Below, piece by piece: positions 1 through 9,511 of a stretch of DNA of 64,000 nucleotides. Location: the NCBI GenBank assembly GCA_945907245.1, contig CAMDTB010000005.1, positions 1-64,000 of the forward strand, given 5' to 3'. The notes beneath the pieces were generated by a model. It made no database searches. It was not told the DNA's origin and was given only the letters and a program-made list of their open reading frames with translations. A program made the position numbers and the translations under genes. Within the stretch, counting starts at the first letter, position 1. Each line of letters starts with the position of its first letter. Source of the DNA: Rhizobium sp. Q54 (GTDB taxonomy: Bacteria > Pseudomonadota > Alphaproteobacteria > SMXS01).

Positions 1-2
1 AG

Positions 3-584
3 GCGTTCGAACCGTTCTTCACGACCAAGGACGTGGGCGTCGGCAGCGGCCTGGGCCTCGCCATGATCTACGGCTTCGTCCAGCAGTCCGCCGGCCACAT
101 CTATATCGACAGCAAGCCGGGCGCCGGCACTACGATCCATCTGTATCTGCCCCGCGCCGCGCAGTCCTACCCGGCGCGCCACGGCGGCAAGCCCAAGAGC
201 GCCAATGCCTCGGGCAACAACGAAGTCGTGCTGGTGGTCGAGGACGACAGCGACCTGCGCGACCTGGCGGTGCTGCTGCTGAACCGGATGGGCTACCGGA
301 CCCACGAGGCGGCCGACGGCCAGATGGCGCTGGCGCTGCTCGAGAAGCTCCCGCATATCGACCTGCTGTTCACCGACCTGGTGCTGCCGCAGGGCATGAG
401 CGGCGCCGAGATCGCCAAGGCCGCCCGCAAGCGCTTCCCCGGACTGAAGGTGCTGTTCACGTCGGGCTACGGCGAGAGCGCGTCTTTCGAGGACGTGCTG
501 CCCGACGCCAAGGTCGAGATGATCAGCAAGCCCTATCGCCGCGAGGTCCTGGCCAAGCGGCTGCAGGAAGTCCTGGCAAGCTGA
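3..584 (+). CDS. Hybrid sensor histidine kinase, C-terminal part (HATPase end plus receiver domain); truncated by window start
   Basis: Open frame from base 3 (AFEPFFTTKDVGVGSGLGLAMIYGFVQQSAGHI = kinase F and G boxes) followed by a receiver domain (VVEDDSDLRDLA..LLFTDLVLP..FTSGYGE..KPYRRE). Confidence 0.9.
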   Translation, partial: AFEPFFTTKDVGVGSGLGLAMIYGFVQQSAGHIYIDSKPGAGTTIHLYLPRAAQSYPARHGGKPKSANASGNNEVVLVVEDDSDLRDLAVLLLNRMGYRTHEAADGQMALALLEKLPHIDLLFTDLVLPQGMSGAEIAKAARKRFPGLKVLFTSGYGESASFEDVLPDAKVEMISKPYRREVLAKRLQEVLAS

Positions 585-614
585 TCGCTGCCGACCTGAT
601 TGGTGGTCGACCGA

Positions 615-821
615 TCAGGCGAACCGGAACGCCATCCTCGACGAATCACGATTTCCCGACGCAGGATGGGCAGGGCTGCACACGAAATCCTTGCGCCGAC
701 ACCGGCGCTCGTGCATCACTTGCCTGTATTCACGAAATGTTCTCGTGCCGCCGACGATGAGGAAGACAACCATGGACGCCAGCAACGTCCAGCAAAGCAG
801 ATGAACCAGTTCCGCAGACAT
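615..821 (-). CDS. Possible small single-TM protein (68 aa)
   Basis: Internal ATG of ORF 615..1010(-): MSAELVHLLCWTLLASMVVFLIVGGTRTFREYRQ, one hydrophobic helix then a basic tail; divergent from the next gene. Confidence 0.3.
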   Translation of the reverse strand: MSAELVHLLCWTLLASMVVFLIVGGTRTFREYRQVMHERRCRRKDFVCSPAHPASGNRDSSRMAFRFA

Positions 822-834
822 CGACCATATCCCT

Positions 835-1272
835 TTGTTCCTGTTTTGTTCTAATCTACCGGCGATTCGCCCTCTTGGCAAGCTTTTCCGTCGCGGCCTG
901 ACGTTCGCCCCTGCCATGGTCCTCGCGACCGGCCTGACGCAGGCCCTGGCCACACCGCTCGACGCCACCTCCGTGCATGGTTTCTGGCGGCCGCCGGATG
1001 AGGGCCGCATCGAGATCCAGGCGTGCGGCGACCGCCTCTGCGCCTATGTCCGGGATGACGGACAGGGCGAAATGGAGATCCATCCGGGCCACGTCTTGCT
1101 CAGGGACCTGCGCTATCAGGGCGCGCTGACCTGGACTGACGGCACCATCCACAACCCGCGCGACAACCGCACCTACCGGGCAAAACTTCGGCTGGTGACC
1201 CGAAACCAGTTGAAACTCACCGGCTGCGCGTGGATTTTCTGCGGGTCACAGACGTGGACCCGGATAGAGTAG
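835..1272 (+). CDS. DUF2147-like exported protein
   Basis: Signal-like N-terminus then VHGFWRPPDEGRIEIQACGDRLCAYV..LTGCAWIFCGSQTWTRIE. Confidence 0.65.
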   Translation: MFLFCSNLPAIRPLGKLFRRGLTFAPAMVLATGLTQALATPLDATSVHGFWRPPDEGRIEIQACGDRLCAYVRDDGQGEMEIHPGHVLLRDLRYQGALTWTDGTIHNPRDNRTYRAKLRLVTRNQLKLTGCAWIFCGSQTWTRIE

Positions 1273-1276
1273 AGCC

Positions 1277-2182
1277 ATGGTCGAGATTCCCTTCGTTCGC
1301 GACATCAAGTTCGAGTACGGCGTGACCCAGCAGGTCGCGCCGGGCATCCGCCGCGTCATCGCGCCCAACCAGGGGCCGTTCACCTACACCGGCAGCGGCA
1401 CCTACATCATTGGCGAGGGCGAGGTGGCGGTGATCGACCCCGGCCCCAACTTCCCGCCACACATCGACGCCATCCTGGCGGGGCTGGAGTCGGGCGAGAC
1501 GATCTCGCACATCCTGATCACCCACACCCACATGGACCATTCGCCAGGCGCCGCGCCGCTGAAGCAGGCGACCGGGGCCAAGACCTACGCCTACGGCCCG
1601 CATGGCGGCGACCGCGGCAAGGGCGACAGCGAGGAAGGCGGCGACTGGGACTTCATGCCGGATGTCCGGGTGCCCCATGGCGGCGTTGTCGAGGGCAAGG
1701 GCTGGTCGTTCGAGGGCGTGTTTACGCCCGGCCACACCTCCAACCACATGTGCTGGGCCTGGCGCGAAGGCAAGGCGCTGTTCACCGGCGACCATGTCAT
1801 GGGCTGGTCCACCTCGGTGATCGCGCCGCCCGACGGCGACATGCACGCCTATATGGACAGCCTGCGTCTGCTGCTCGACCGCGACGACGACATCTACTGG
1901 CCGACTCACGGCCCGGCGATCCTCGACCCCAAGCCGTTCGTGCGCGCCTTCATCGCCCACCGCGAGGAACGCGAGGCGCAGATCATGGCGTGCCTGAAGT
2001 CCGACGTGCGCTACATCCCGGCCATGGTGAAGATCATGTATGCCAACGTCGCCGAGTCCCTGCATCCCGCCGCCGCCCGATCGGTGCTGGCGCATCTGGA
2101 GCACATGATCGAAACCGGCCGCGTGGTTTCCTCGACCACGCCGCCCGGCCAGAAGTCCCTCTACACCGCGGTCAGCCAGTAA
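1277..2182 (+). CDS. MBL-fold metallo-hydrolase
   Basis: HTHMDH motif and later metal ligands (GHTSNHMCW, FTGDHVMGW). Confidence 0.9.
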   Translation: MVEIPFVRDIKFEYGVTQQVAPGIRRVIAPNQGPFTYTGSGTYIIGEGEVAVIDPGPNFPPHIDAILAGLESGETISHILITHTHMDHSPGAAPLKQATGAKTYAYGPHGGDRGKGDSEEGGDWDFMPDVRVPHGGVVEGKGWSFEGVFTPGHTSNHMCWAWREGKALFTGDHVMGWSTSVIAPPDGDMHAYMDSLRLLLDRDDDIYWPTHGPAILDPKPFVRAFIAHREEREAQIMACLKSDVRYIPAMVKIMYANVAESLHPAAARSVLAHLEHMIETGRVVSSTTPPGQKSLYTAVSQ

Positions 2183-3546
2183 TGCCCGTCCTGCCGAACT
2201 CGCTCGAGGCCCGCGACATCGCCAGCCTCGTCCACCCGTACACCAACCTGGCGAAACACGCCGAGAACGGGCCGCTGGTCATCGACCGGGGCGACGGCAT
2301 CCATGTCTGGGATACGGACGGCAAGCAGTACATCGAGGGCGTCGCCGGTCTGTGGTGCGCCTCGCTGGGGTATGGCGAGAAGGAACTGGTCAAGGCGGCC
2401 ACGGCGCAGATGGAGAAGCTGGCGTTCAGCCATCTGTTCCAGAGCCGCAGCCACGGCCCGGTGATCGAACTGGCCGAGAAGCTGAAATCGGTGGCGCCGT
2501 GCGATACCGCGCGGGTGTTCTTCGTCGGCGACGGATCGAGCGCCAACGACACTGCCATCAAGCTGATCTGGTACTACAACAACGCCGTCGGCCGGCCCGA
2601 GAAGAAGAAGATCATCGGCCGGCTGAAGGCCTATCACGGCGTCACCGTCGCCTCGGCCAGCGTCACCGGCCTGACCCATAACCACCTGGACTGGGATCTG
2701 CCGCTCAAAGGCTTCCTGCACACGGACTGCCCGCACCATTACCGCGAGTCGCTGCCCGGCGAGACCGAGGACCAGTTCGTCGACCGGATCATCGGCAACC
2801 TAGACCGGCTGATCAACAAGGTGGGGCCGGAGACCGTCGCCGCGTTCTTCGCCGAGCCGATCCAGGGCGCTGGCGGCCTGATCGTGCCGCCGCGGAACTA
2901 CTTCCCCAAGCTCCAGGCGGTGCTGAAGAAGTACGACATCCTGCTGGTGGGCGACGAGGTCATCACCGGTTTCCTGCGCACCGGCAATTACTGGGGCTGC
3001 CAGACCGTCGACATGCAGCCCGACATGGTGACCTGCGCCAAGGCGCTGTCGTCGGCCTATCTGCCGATCGGCGCGGTGACCATCCCGTCCTTCATGCACG
3101 ACGCCATAGTCGAGCAGTCGAAGAAGATCGGTACCTTCGGCCACGGCAACACCTATTCGGGCCATCCGGTCTGCGCCGCCGTCGCGCTTCGGACGCTGCA
3201 AATCTACGAGGAGCGCAACATGCTTGAGCATGTGCGCGGCCTGATCCCGCGCTTCCAGCAGCGGCTGGCGGCGCTCGCCAGCCATCCGCTGGTCGGCGAG
3301 GCACGCCTGGGCGGCGGCCTGATGGGCGGCGTCGAACTGGTCGCCGACAAGGCGACCAAGAAGCCGTTCGATCCCAAGCTGACCGTGGGCATGAAGGCGC
3401 TGCTCGCCTGCCAGGAACAGGGCCTGATGATCCGCGCCGTGGGCGATGTCGCCATCCTGTGCCCGCCGCTGATCATCACCGAGCCGCAGATCGACGAGAT
3501 GTTCGACCGTCTGAAGCGGGCGCTCGACGGGCTGCAGGTTCACTGA
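2182..3546 (+). CDS. Class III PLP-dependent aminotransferase
   Basis: ATG overlaps upstream stop (TAATG); LWCASLGYGEKELV, LLVGDEVITGFLRTG, TCAKALSSAYLPIGAV. Confidence 0.9.
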   Translation: MPVLPNSLEARDIASLVHPYTNLAKHAENGPLVIDRGDGIHVWDTDGKQYIEGVAGLWCASLGYGEKELVKAATAQMEKLAFSHLFQSRSHGPVIELAEKLKSVAPCDTARVFFVGDGSSANDTAIKLIWYYNNAVGRPEKKKIIGRLKAYHGVTVASASVTGLTHNHLDWDLPLKGFLHTDCPHHYRESLPGETEDQFVDRIIGNLDRLINKVGPETVAAFFAEPIQGAGGLIVPPRNYFPKLQAVLKKYDILLVGDEVITGFLRTGNYWGCQTVDMQPDMVTCAKALSSAYLPIGAVTIPSFMHDAIVEQSKKIGTFGHGNTYSGHPVCAAVALRTLQIYEERNMLEHVRGLIPRFQQRLAALASHPLVGEARLGGGLMGGVELVADKATKKPFDPKLTVGMKALLACQEQGLMIRAVGDVAILCPPLIITEPQIDEMFDRLKRALDGLQVH

Positions 3547-3658
3547 CACGCATCCCAGCCCTTCGTTGAATTTCCTTGTTATCGGGTCGGCCATGGCCAA
3601 CATAACGCGCCACGTTTGAGGTCATCTCGCGGGAGCGGACGCAAGTCCGGATGATGCT

Positions 3659-4678
3659 ATGAACACAAGTGTCCTCGACCGGCCCAAGGGCAACCTGAAG
3701 CCGCTGAACGTCACCGAGATCGATCCGTTCATCGATCTAAGGGCGGAGATCGACCGGCTGCGCACGGAGCGCAACGCCGTCATCCTGGCCCATTACTATC
3801 AAGAGGGCGAAATCCAGGACATCGCCGACTTCGTCGGGGATTCGCTGGATTTGTCGCGCAAGGCCGCCGCCACCGACGCCGACGTCATCGTGTTCTGCGG
3901 CGTGCGCTTCATGGCCGAGACGGCGAAGATCCTGAGCCCGCAGAAGACCGTGCTGCTGCCCGACATGAAGGCCGGCTGTTCGCTGGAGGATAGCTGCCCG
4001 CCCGACCAGTTCCGCAAGTTCCGCGAGCAGCATCCGGACCATGTCTCGCTGACCTACATCAACTGCTCGGCCGAGGTGAAGGCGCTGTCCGACATCATCG
4101 TCACCTCGAGCAACGCCGAATACATCGTCGACCAGATTTCGAAGGACAAGCCGATCCTGTTCGCGCCGGACCGGTTCCTCGGCGGCTACCTGGCCAAGAA
4201 GACCGGCCGCGACATGCTGCTGTGGCAGGGCTCGTGCATCGTCCACGAGCAGTTCTCGGAGCGCGAGCTGGTGAAGCTGATGGGCGAGCATCCGGGCGCG
4301 CCGGTGATCGCCCATCCGGAATGCCCGGGCCACATCCTGCAGCACGCCGACCATGTGGGCTCGACGTCCTCGATCCTGAACTATGCGCTGACCTCGGAGG
4401 CCGACACCTTCATCGTCGTCACCGAGCCGCATATCATGCACCAGATGCAGAAGAAGGCGCCGCACAAGACCTTCATCGGCGCGCCCAACGACGACGGCAA
4501 GTGCAACTGCAACAACTGCCCGTTCATGGCGCTGAACACCATGGAGAAGCTCTATCTGTGCCTCGCCAACATGACGCCGCAGATCGAAGTGCCTGAAGAC
4601 ATCCGCGTCAAGGCGCTGCGCTCGGTGCAGCGCATGCTCGACATGTCGCCGCCTGTGCAGCCCGCGAAAAATGGCTGA
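3659..4678 (+). CDS. nadA: Quinolinate synthase NadA
   Basis: [30 protein letters not shown]; cluster Cys motifs ([32 protein letters not shown]). Confidence 0.96.
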   Translation: MNTSVLDRPKGNLKPLNVTEIDPFIDLRAEIDRLRTERNAVILAHYYQEGEIQDIADFVGDSLDLSRKAAATDADVIVFCGVRFMAETAKILSPQKTVLLPDMKAGCSLEDSCPPDQFRKFREQHPDHVSLTYINCSAEVKALSDIIVTSSNAEYIVDQISKDKPILFAPDRFLGGYLAKKTGRDMLLWQGSCIVHEQFSERELVKLMGEHPGAPVIAHPECPGHILQHADHVGSTSSILNYALTSEADTFIVVTEPHIMHQMQKKAPHKTFIGAPNDDGKCNCNNCPFMALNTMEKLYLCLANMTPQIEVPEDIRVKALRSVQRMLDMSPPVQPAKNG

Positions 4679-5516
4679 GCCGCTGCCGCTGTCGCGGGAG
4701 GCGCTCGACGACTTCATCACCCGGACGCTCGCCGAGGACGTCGGCACCGGTGACGTGACCGCCGAGGCGACCATTCCCGAAACCGCCCGCTTCCGGGCCC
4801 GGATCGCCGCGCGCGAGACGCTGGTCGTCGCCGGCCTGCCGGTCGCCATCGCCATCGTCAAGCGGCTGGCGCCCGACGCGGTGGTCGAGACGGTGCTGGG
4901 CGACGGCAAGACCGCCCGGCCCGGCGATGTGGTGGTGCGCATCGAAGGCCCGGCCCGCGCGCTGCTGACCGCCGAACGCTCGGCGCTCAATGTCCTGCAG
5001 CACCTGTCGGGCGTGGCGACGCTGACCCGCTCCTATGTGGACGTGATCGCCGGCACCAAGGCCAGGCTGCTCGACACGCGGAAAACCATCCCCGGCCTGC
5101 GGGTGCTGGAGAAATACGCCGTGAAGATGGGCGGCGGCACCAACCACCGCATGGGCCTCTACGACGCCGTGCTGATCAAGGACAACCACCTGGCCGTGGC
5201 GGGCGGCGTGACGGCGGCGGTGAAGGCCTGCCGCGCGCGCACCGGCCTGCGGGTACAGGTCGAGTGCGATACCCTCGACCAGGCGCACGAGGCCATCGCC
5301 GCCGGTGCCGACAGCCTGTTGCTCGACAACATGACTTTGGACCAGCTCCGCGAGGCCGTCGGCTTCTCGCCCATTCCGCTGGAAGCTTCGGGCGGCGTCA
5401 GTCTGCAGACCATCCGCGCCATCGCCGAGACCGGCGTCGACTACATCTCCGTCGGCCGTCTCACCCAGTCCGCGCCGGCCATCGACCTGGGCATGGATTT
5501 CGAGAGCCTGGGCTGA
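4671..5516 (+). CDS. nadC: Nicotinate-nucleotide pyrophosphorylase (carboxylating) NadC
   Basis: [53 protein letters not shown]; 8-bp overlap with nadA. Confidence 0.96.
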   Translation: MAEPLPLSREALDDFITRTLAEDVGTGDVTAEATIPETARFRARIAARETLVVAGLPVAIAIVKRLAPDAVVETVLGDGKTARPGDVVVRIEGPARALLTAERSALNVLQHLSGVATLTRSYVDVIAGTKARLLDTRKTIPGLRVLEKYAVKMGGGTNHRMGLYDAVLIKDNHLAVAGGVTAAVKACRARTGLRVQVECDTLDQAHEAIAAGADSLLLDNMTLDQLREAVGFSPIPLEASGGVSLQTIRAIAETGVDYISVGRLTQSAPAIDLGMDFESLG

Positions 5517-5550
5517 GCCACGGCATAACGCCAGCGCGGCACTCCGCCCG

Positions 5551-6228
5551 TCAGTCGTCGAACCCGACGAAAACCGCGGCCTCGTCCACCGGCTTGCGGA
5601 GAGACACCACCGCGTTGGCCGGAAACGACTCGTCGGGAAATCCCATGGCGATGCAGGTCATGATGACCTGGTCGTCGGGAATCCCGGCGTGCTCGCGCAC
5701 CACCGGGGACTGCATGATGCCCTGGCTGTTGATCACGCATCCCAGGCCGCGGGACCAGGCCGCGTTGACGATCGCGTTGGCGACGCCGCCGCAGTCGAAC
5801 GGGCCGTAGTCGCCGCCGAAGATCGACCGGTCATAGGTGACGACGATGGAGACCGGCGCGTCGAACTGGCGGAAGCCGCGCAGCACCCAGTCCTGCCGTC
5901 CATCCTTGTCGTCGCGCGCGATTCCCATCGCCCCGAACAGCTGCTTGGCCACTTCGATCTGCCGGTCCCGGTGGATGCCCGCATAGGCGCCGTGGCTGCG
6001 GAACTCACGCGATTCCGGCACGCCCGCCAGGATCCGCTCGGTGTTCCCGGCCCGGATGCGATCGAGCGGCTCGCCAGAAACCACATAGAAATTCCACGGC
6101 TGGGTATTGAACGAGGACGGCGCGCGCATCGCCATCTCGATCACTTCCCGGACCAGCGCCTTCGGGACCGGGTCGGGCTTGTAGCCGCGGATGCTCCGCC
6201 GTCCCCGGACAACGTCATCGTACTGCAT
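5551..6228 (-). CDS. Nitroreductase family protein
   Basis: Start MQYDDVVRGRRSIRGYKPDPVPK with GGAGGT upstream; RAPSSFNTQPWNFYVV. Confidence 0.9.
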   Translation of the reverse strand: MQYDDVVRGRRSIRGYKPDPVPKALVREVIEMAMRAPSSFNTQPWNFYVVSGEPLDRIRAGNTERILAGVPESREFRSHGAYAGIHRDRQIEVAKQLFGAMGIARDDKDGRQDWVLRGFRQFDAPVSIVVTYDRSIFGGDYGPFDCGGVANAIVNAAWSRGLGCVINSQGIMQSPVVREHAGIPDDQVIMTCIAMGFPDESFPANAVVSLRKPVDEAAVFVGFDD

Positions 6229-6450
6229 AACCGGACCTCCAGATTGCCCACCGGCATGCCCGCGACGAGCCGCCTCTGCCGCCAGCATGTACGAATGCTG
6301 ACCGGGCAAGTCAACGCCTCGAAGACAGACGCCCGCCGCATCGAAAGCCAACGCCTGTTACAGATCGGGGCTGGCCCGTGGGCCGCAGCCGGATTACTCT
6401 GCCCTCGATCAATGCGCTCTTGGGGAGCGATCGACAGGGGAAGACGAGCT

Positions 6451-7833
6451 ATGGCAAGAGACTATGACGTTATCATCGTGGGTTCGGGCGCGGCCGGCCT
6501 GTCGGCCGCCGTCGCGGCGGCGGATACCGGCGCCTCGGTGCTGGTGGTGGAAAGCGAGAAGAAGGTAGGCGGCTCGTCGCGGCTGTCGGGCGGCCACTTC
6601 TACGCCGCCGGGACTTCGGTCCAGAAGGCCGCCGGCGTGACCAACGACACCGCCGACGCCATGTTCGAGGAATACATGACCTTGAACCAGTGGCTGGTCG
6701 ATCCGGCCGTGGTGCGGCGCTATTGCGACCTGTCCGCGCCCACGCTCGAATGGGCACTGGGCCTGGGCGTGAAATATCCCAAGGAAGGCCTCTACTGCTC
6801 CGGCGTCGGCTCGGTGCCGCGCGGCCATCCGCCGGAAGGCGACGGCGAGGAGGTCATCAACGTGCTCGACGCCCATCGCAGCGCCAAGGGCGTCGATGTG
6901 GTGCTGGATTCGCGGGTCACCGGCCTGATCACCAATGACGAGGGCCGCGTGACCGGCATCAGGATCGGCGACGACGAGGCGACGGCGGGCGCGGTCATCC
7001 TCGCCACCGGCGGCTTCGGCAACAACCCGGGGATGATCGAGAAGTACCTGCCCCGGGCGGCGGCGACCGGCGACTGGCGCTGGTATATCGGCGCCGACGG
7101 CGCGCGCGGCGACGGCATCAAGATGGGCACCGCCGTGGGCGGCATCGTCGATGGCCACGACCGCGCCCTGATGCTGGCGACACCGGGCTTCAGCCGCGAC
7201 CTCGAGGTGGCGCTGCCGGGCTGGCTGGTGATGGTGAACCAGCACGGCCACCGGTTCTGCAACGAGTCGGCGCCTTACACGGTGATCGCCGGGCTGCTGA
7301 ACAAGCAGGGCGGCAAGGCTTGGGCGATCTTCGACGAAGATTCGCGCGCCGCCGCCAAGCGCACGCCGCAGTTCCAGGCCTACTGGGTGAACGACGTGCT
7401 GCAGCAGAAGGCCGAGGACGGCCGCATCTTCCGCGCCGACAGCCTCGCCGAGCTGGCGGACAAGGCCGGTATCGACCCGGAAGGGCTGCAGGGCATGGCC
7501 GAGCGCTACAACGCCGACGTCGCCGCGGGCAAGGACACCGCCTTCCTGAAGAAGGCGGCGATGGCGCCGATCCGCAAGGGGCCGTTCTATGCGGTCGAGA
7601 TCCGGCCCGCCATCCTGTGCTGGACCGGTACGGGCCTGCGCATCAACGCCGACACCGCCGTGATGAACAAGGCCGACAAGCCGATCCGGGGCCTCTACGC
7701 CGCAGGCGAGACCGTCGGCAACCTGCACGGCGACGTCTACATCGGCGGCGGCGGCTCCTATGGCCCCTGCATGGTGTTCGGCAAGCTGGCCGGCGAGGTC
7801 GCTGCGAAATATGCGAAAGAGCTGAACGACTAG
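6451..7833 (+). CDS. FAD-dependent oxidoreductase (fumarate reductase / ketosteroid dehydrogenase-like)
   Basis: MARDYDVIIVGSGAAGLSAAVAAADTGASVLVVE Rossmann motif; GGSSRLSGG; C-terminal IRGLYAAGETVGNLHGDVYIGGGGSYGPCMVFGKLAGE. Confidence 0.88.
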   Translation: MARDYDVIIVGSGAAGLSAAVAAADTGASVLVVESEKKVGGSSRLSGGHFYAAGTSVQKAAGVTNDTADAMFEEYMTLNQWLVDPAVVRRYCDLSAPTLEWALGLGVKYPKEGLYCSGVGSVPRGHPPEGDGEEVINVLDAHRSAKGVDVVLDSRVTGLITNDEGRVTGIRIGDDEATAGAVILATGGFGNNPGMIEKYLPRAAATGDWRWYIGADGARGDGIKMGTAVGGIVDGHDRALMLATPGFSRDLEVALPGWLVMVNQHGHRFCNESAPYTVIAGLLNKQGGKAWAIFDEDSRAAAKRTPQFQAYWVNDVLQQKAEDGRIFRADSLAELADKAGIDPEGLQGMAERYNADVAAGKDTAFLKKAAMAPIRKGPFYAVEIRPAILCWTGTGLRINADTAVMNKADKPIRGLYAAGETVGNLHGDVYIGGGGSYGPCMVFGKLAGEVAAKYAKELND

Positions 7834-7851
7834 ACGTTTTCCGGATCGGTA

Positions 7852-7880
7852 CGGTGGCAGCATTTCAGATGCTGTCGCCG
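7852..7880. other. Strong hairpin without U-tract, 3' of the FAD oxidoreductase gene
   Basis: cggtggcagcat-ttcag-atgctgtcgccg: 12-bp stem with two wobble positions and a 5-nt loop. Confidence 0.5.
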
Positions 7881-8021
7881 TATTACCGGGTACTGCGCGT
7901 TGCGAGGACACTGGCCGATCTGGCGGACTCGGCGAGTGTCTGCCGTGCCCATATCGCAGGGGCGCTGTCCTACCGGCGATTCACGGTGCAGCGGTGAAGG
8001 GGAGCACTCCAGCACCCTCCC

Positions 8022-8507
8022 TTAGATCGGCGTCATCGCAAGGGTGACCAACCCCAAGAGTATTGCGCCGACAACGGCTAGAAGGGTTGCGGGCATACGG
8101 CTTAGGTGCGGCGTTCCGGCCCAGAGACGTTCGATGATAAGCAACATCGTCACCGTCGTCAGGGCAAAGAGTGCTCCCGTCGCACCCGATCGCGTATTCC
8201 ACCCAGTAAAGAGGGCCATACTAATGGACCCAGCCGCTGCAGAGGCGACGAGCACCAAAATACTACCGCTCCATCTGGGACAACCGCGATCAAGCAGGAG
8301 GCCTTCAAGCCCTAATGCCATCGTTGCTCCCGGTAACGAAAAGAACATTGTTATCAGTGAGAAGCCTATCAGGGGCCCCATATCGCCCAATGTTAGCGTT
8401 CCTCCGAGCAAAGCGACCAATATCAGCGTCGCCGTCAAACTCCCGAACGCAGCCGCCAATGGAATCATCAGAAAGTACCGCCACATGCAGAGATAATGTT
8501 TCAGCAT
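8022..8507 (-). CDS. Hypothetical multi-pass membrane protein
   Basis: MLKHYLCMWRYFLMIPLAAAFGSLTATLILVALLGG..; about four hydrophobic segments. Confidence 0.55.
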   Translation of the reverse strand: MLKHYLCMWRYFLMIPLAAAFGSLTATLILVALLGGTLTLGDMGPLIGFSLITMFFSLPGATMALGLEGLLLDRGCPRWSGSILVLVASAAAGSISMALFTGWNTRSGATGALFALTTVTMLLIIERLWAGTPHLSRMPATLLAVVGAILLGLVTLAMTPI

Positions 8508-8574
8508 CGCCGGACAGACAATGCCCCTTCTCCACCCATAGCGCGTTGTCGCACCGACCCTATGGCCAAAATAG

Positions 8575-8596
8575 AAAGGGACCCGAAGGCCCCTTT
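8575..8596 (-). terminator. Rho-independent terminator of the enoyl-CoA hydratase gene
   Basis: Minus strand AAAGGGGCC-TTCG-GGTCCCTTT then CTATTTT; 9-bp stem with one GU and a UUCG tetraloop. Confidence 0.75.
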
Positions 8597-8607
8597 CCAA
8601 TTCTGCC

Positions 8608-9480
8608 TTACCCAAACCGCGGCTCGTCCCACCAAGGGAACCAGCCGGGCATGTCTTCGGACACCTTCAGCTTGTACTCGGCCGGGCGCTTTTCCAGGAA
8701 CGAGGTGACGCCTTCGGCGGCGTCGGCCATCTTACCGAGCGTGGCGATGCCGCGGCTGTCGATGTTGTGGGCTTCCATCGGGTGCGAGGCGCCCAGCATG
8801 CGCCACATCATCTGGCGCATCAGCGCCACCGACACCGCCGAGGTGTTCTCGGAGATTTCGCGGCCGATCTCGCGGGCGCGCGGGATCAGGTCCTCGGGCG
8901 CCAGGATTTCGGACACCAGGCCGCCATCCAGCGCTTCCTGCGCCGGGAATACGCGGCCCGAGTAGCACCATTTGGTGGCCTGCTGGATGCCGACGAGACG
9001 CGGCAGGAACCAGCTGGAGCAGGCTTCCATGACGAGGCCGCGGCGCCCGAAGACGAAGCCGTAGCGCGCCTCGGTCGAGGCAAGGCGGATGTCCATCGGC
9101 AGCTGCATGGTGACGCCGACGCCGACCGCCGGGCCGTTGCAGGCGGCGATCACCGGCTTCAGGCACTCGAAGATCTGCAGGGTCACGCGGCCGCCGCCGT
9201 CGCGCCACAGGCCGCCGGGGCCGACCTTGTCGATGCTGGGGCGCTTGTCGGTGTCGAAGGTCGAGCCGCCCGCGCCCAGATCGGCGCCGGCGCAGAAGCC
9301 GCGGCCTTCGCCGGTGACGATCACCGCGCGCACCTCGTCGTCGTCGTTGACCTTCCTGAACACCTCGACCATCTCGGACTGCATGTCGAAGTTGAAGGCG
9401 TTGAGGCGCTCCGGCCGGTTCAGCGTGATGGTCAGGATGCGGTCCTTCACATCCGTCTTGAGCGACTTGTAGGTGGTCAT
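8608..9480 (-). CDS. Enoyl-CoA hydratase/isomerase family protein
   Basis: ITLNRPERLNAFNFDM, VTGEGRGFCAGADLGAG, CNGPAVGVGVTMQLPMDIRLAS. Confidence 0.92.
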   Translation of the reverse strand: MTTYKSLKTDVKDRILTITLNRPERLNAFNFDMQSEMVEVFRKVNDDDEVRAVIVTGEGRGFCAGADLGAGGSTFDTDKRPSIDKVGPGGLWRDGGGRVTLQIFECLKPVIAACNGPAVGVGVTMQLPMDIRLASTEARYGFVFGRRGLVMEACSSWFLPRLVGIQQATKWCYSGRVFPAQEALDGGLVSEILAPEDLIPRAREIGREISENTSAVSVALMRQMMWRMLGASHPMEAHNIDSRGIATLGKMADAAEGVTSFLEKRPAEYKLKVSEDMPGWFPWWDEPRFG

Positions 9481-9511
9481 GGCATCTTCCCCGATTCGTT
9501 AGGCGTGAATT

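Noticed and set aside
3630-3658. Short hairpin (cggac-gcaa-gtccg) upstream of nadA as a riboswitch
   Set aside because: Only a 5-bp stem; no recognisable riboswitch architecture
6451-7833. FAD oxidoreductase as the missing NadB
   Set aside because: Shares the flavoprotein superfamily fold, but its sequence (GGSSRLSGGHFYA, IRGLYAAGETVGNLHGDVYIGGGGSYG) looks like the ketosteroid-dehydrogenase/fumarate-reductase group, and it is separated from nadC by an opposite-strand nitroreductase
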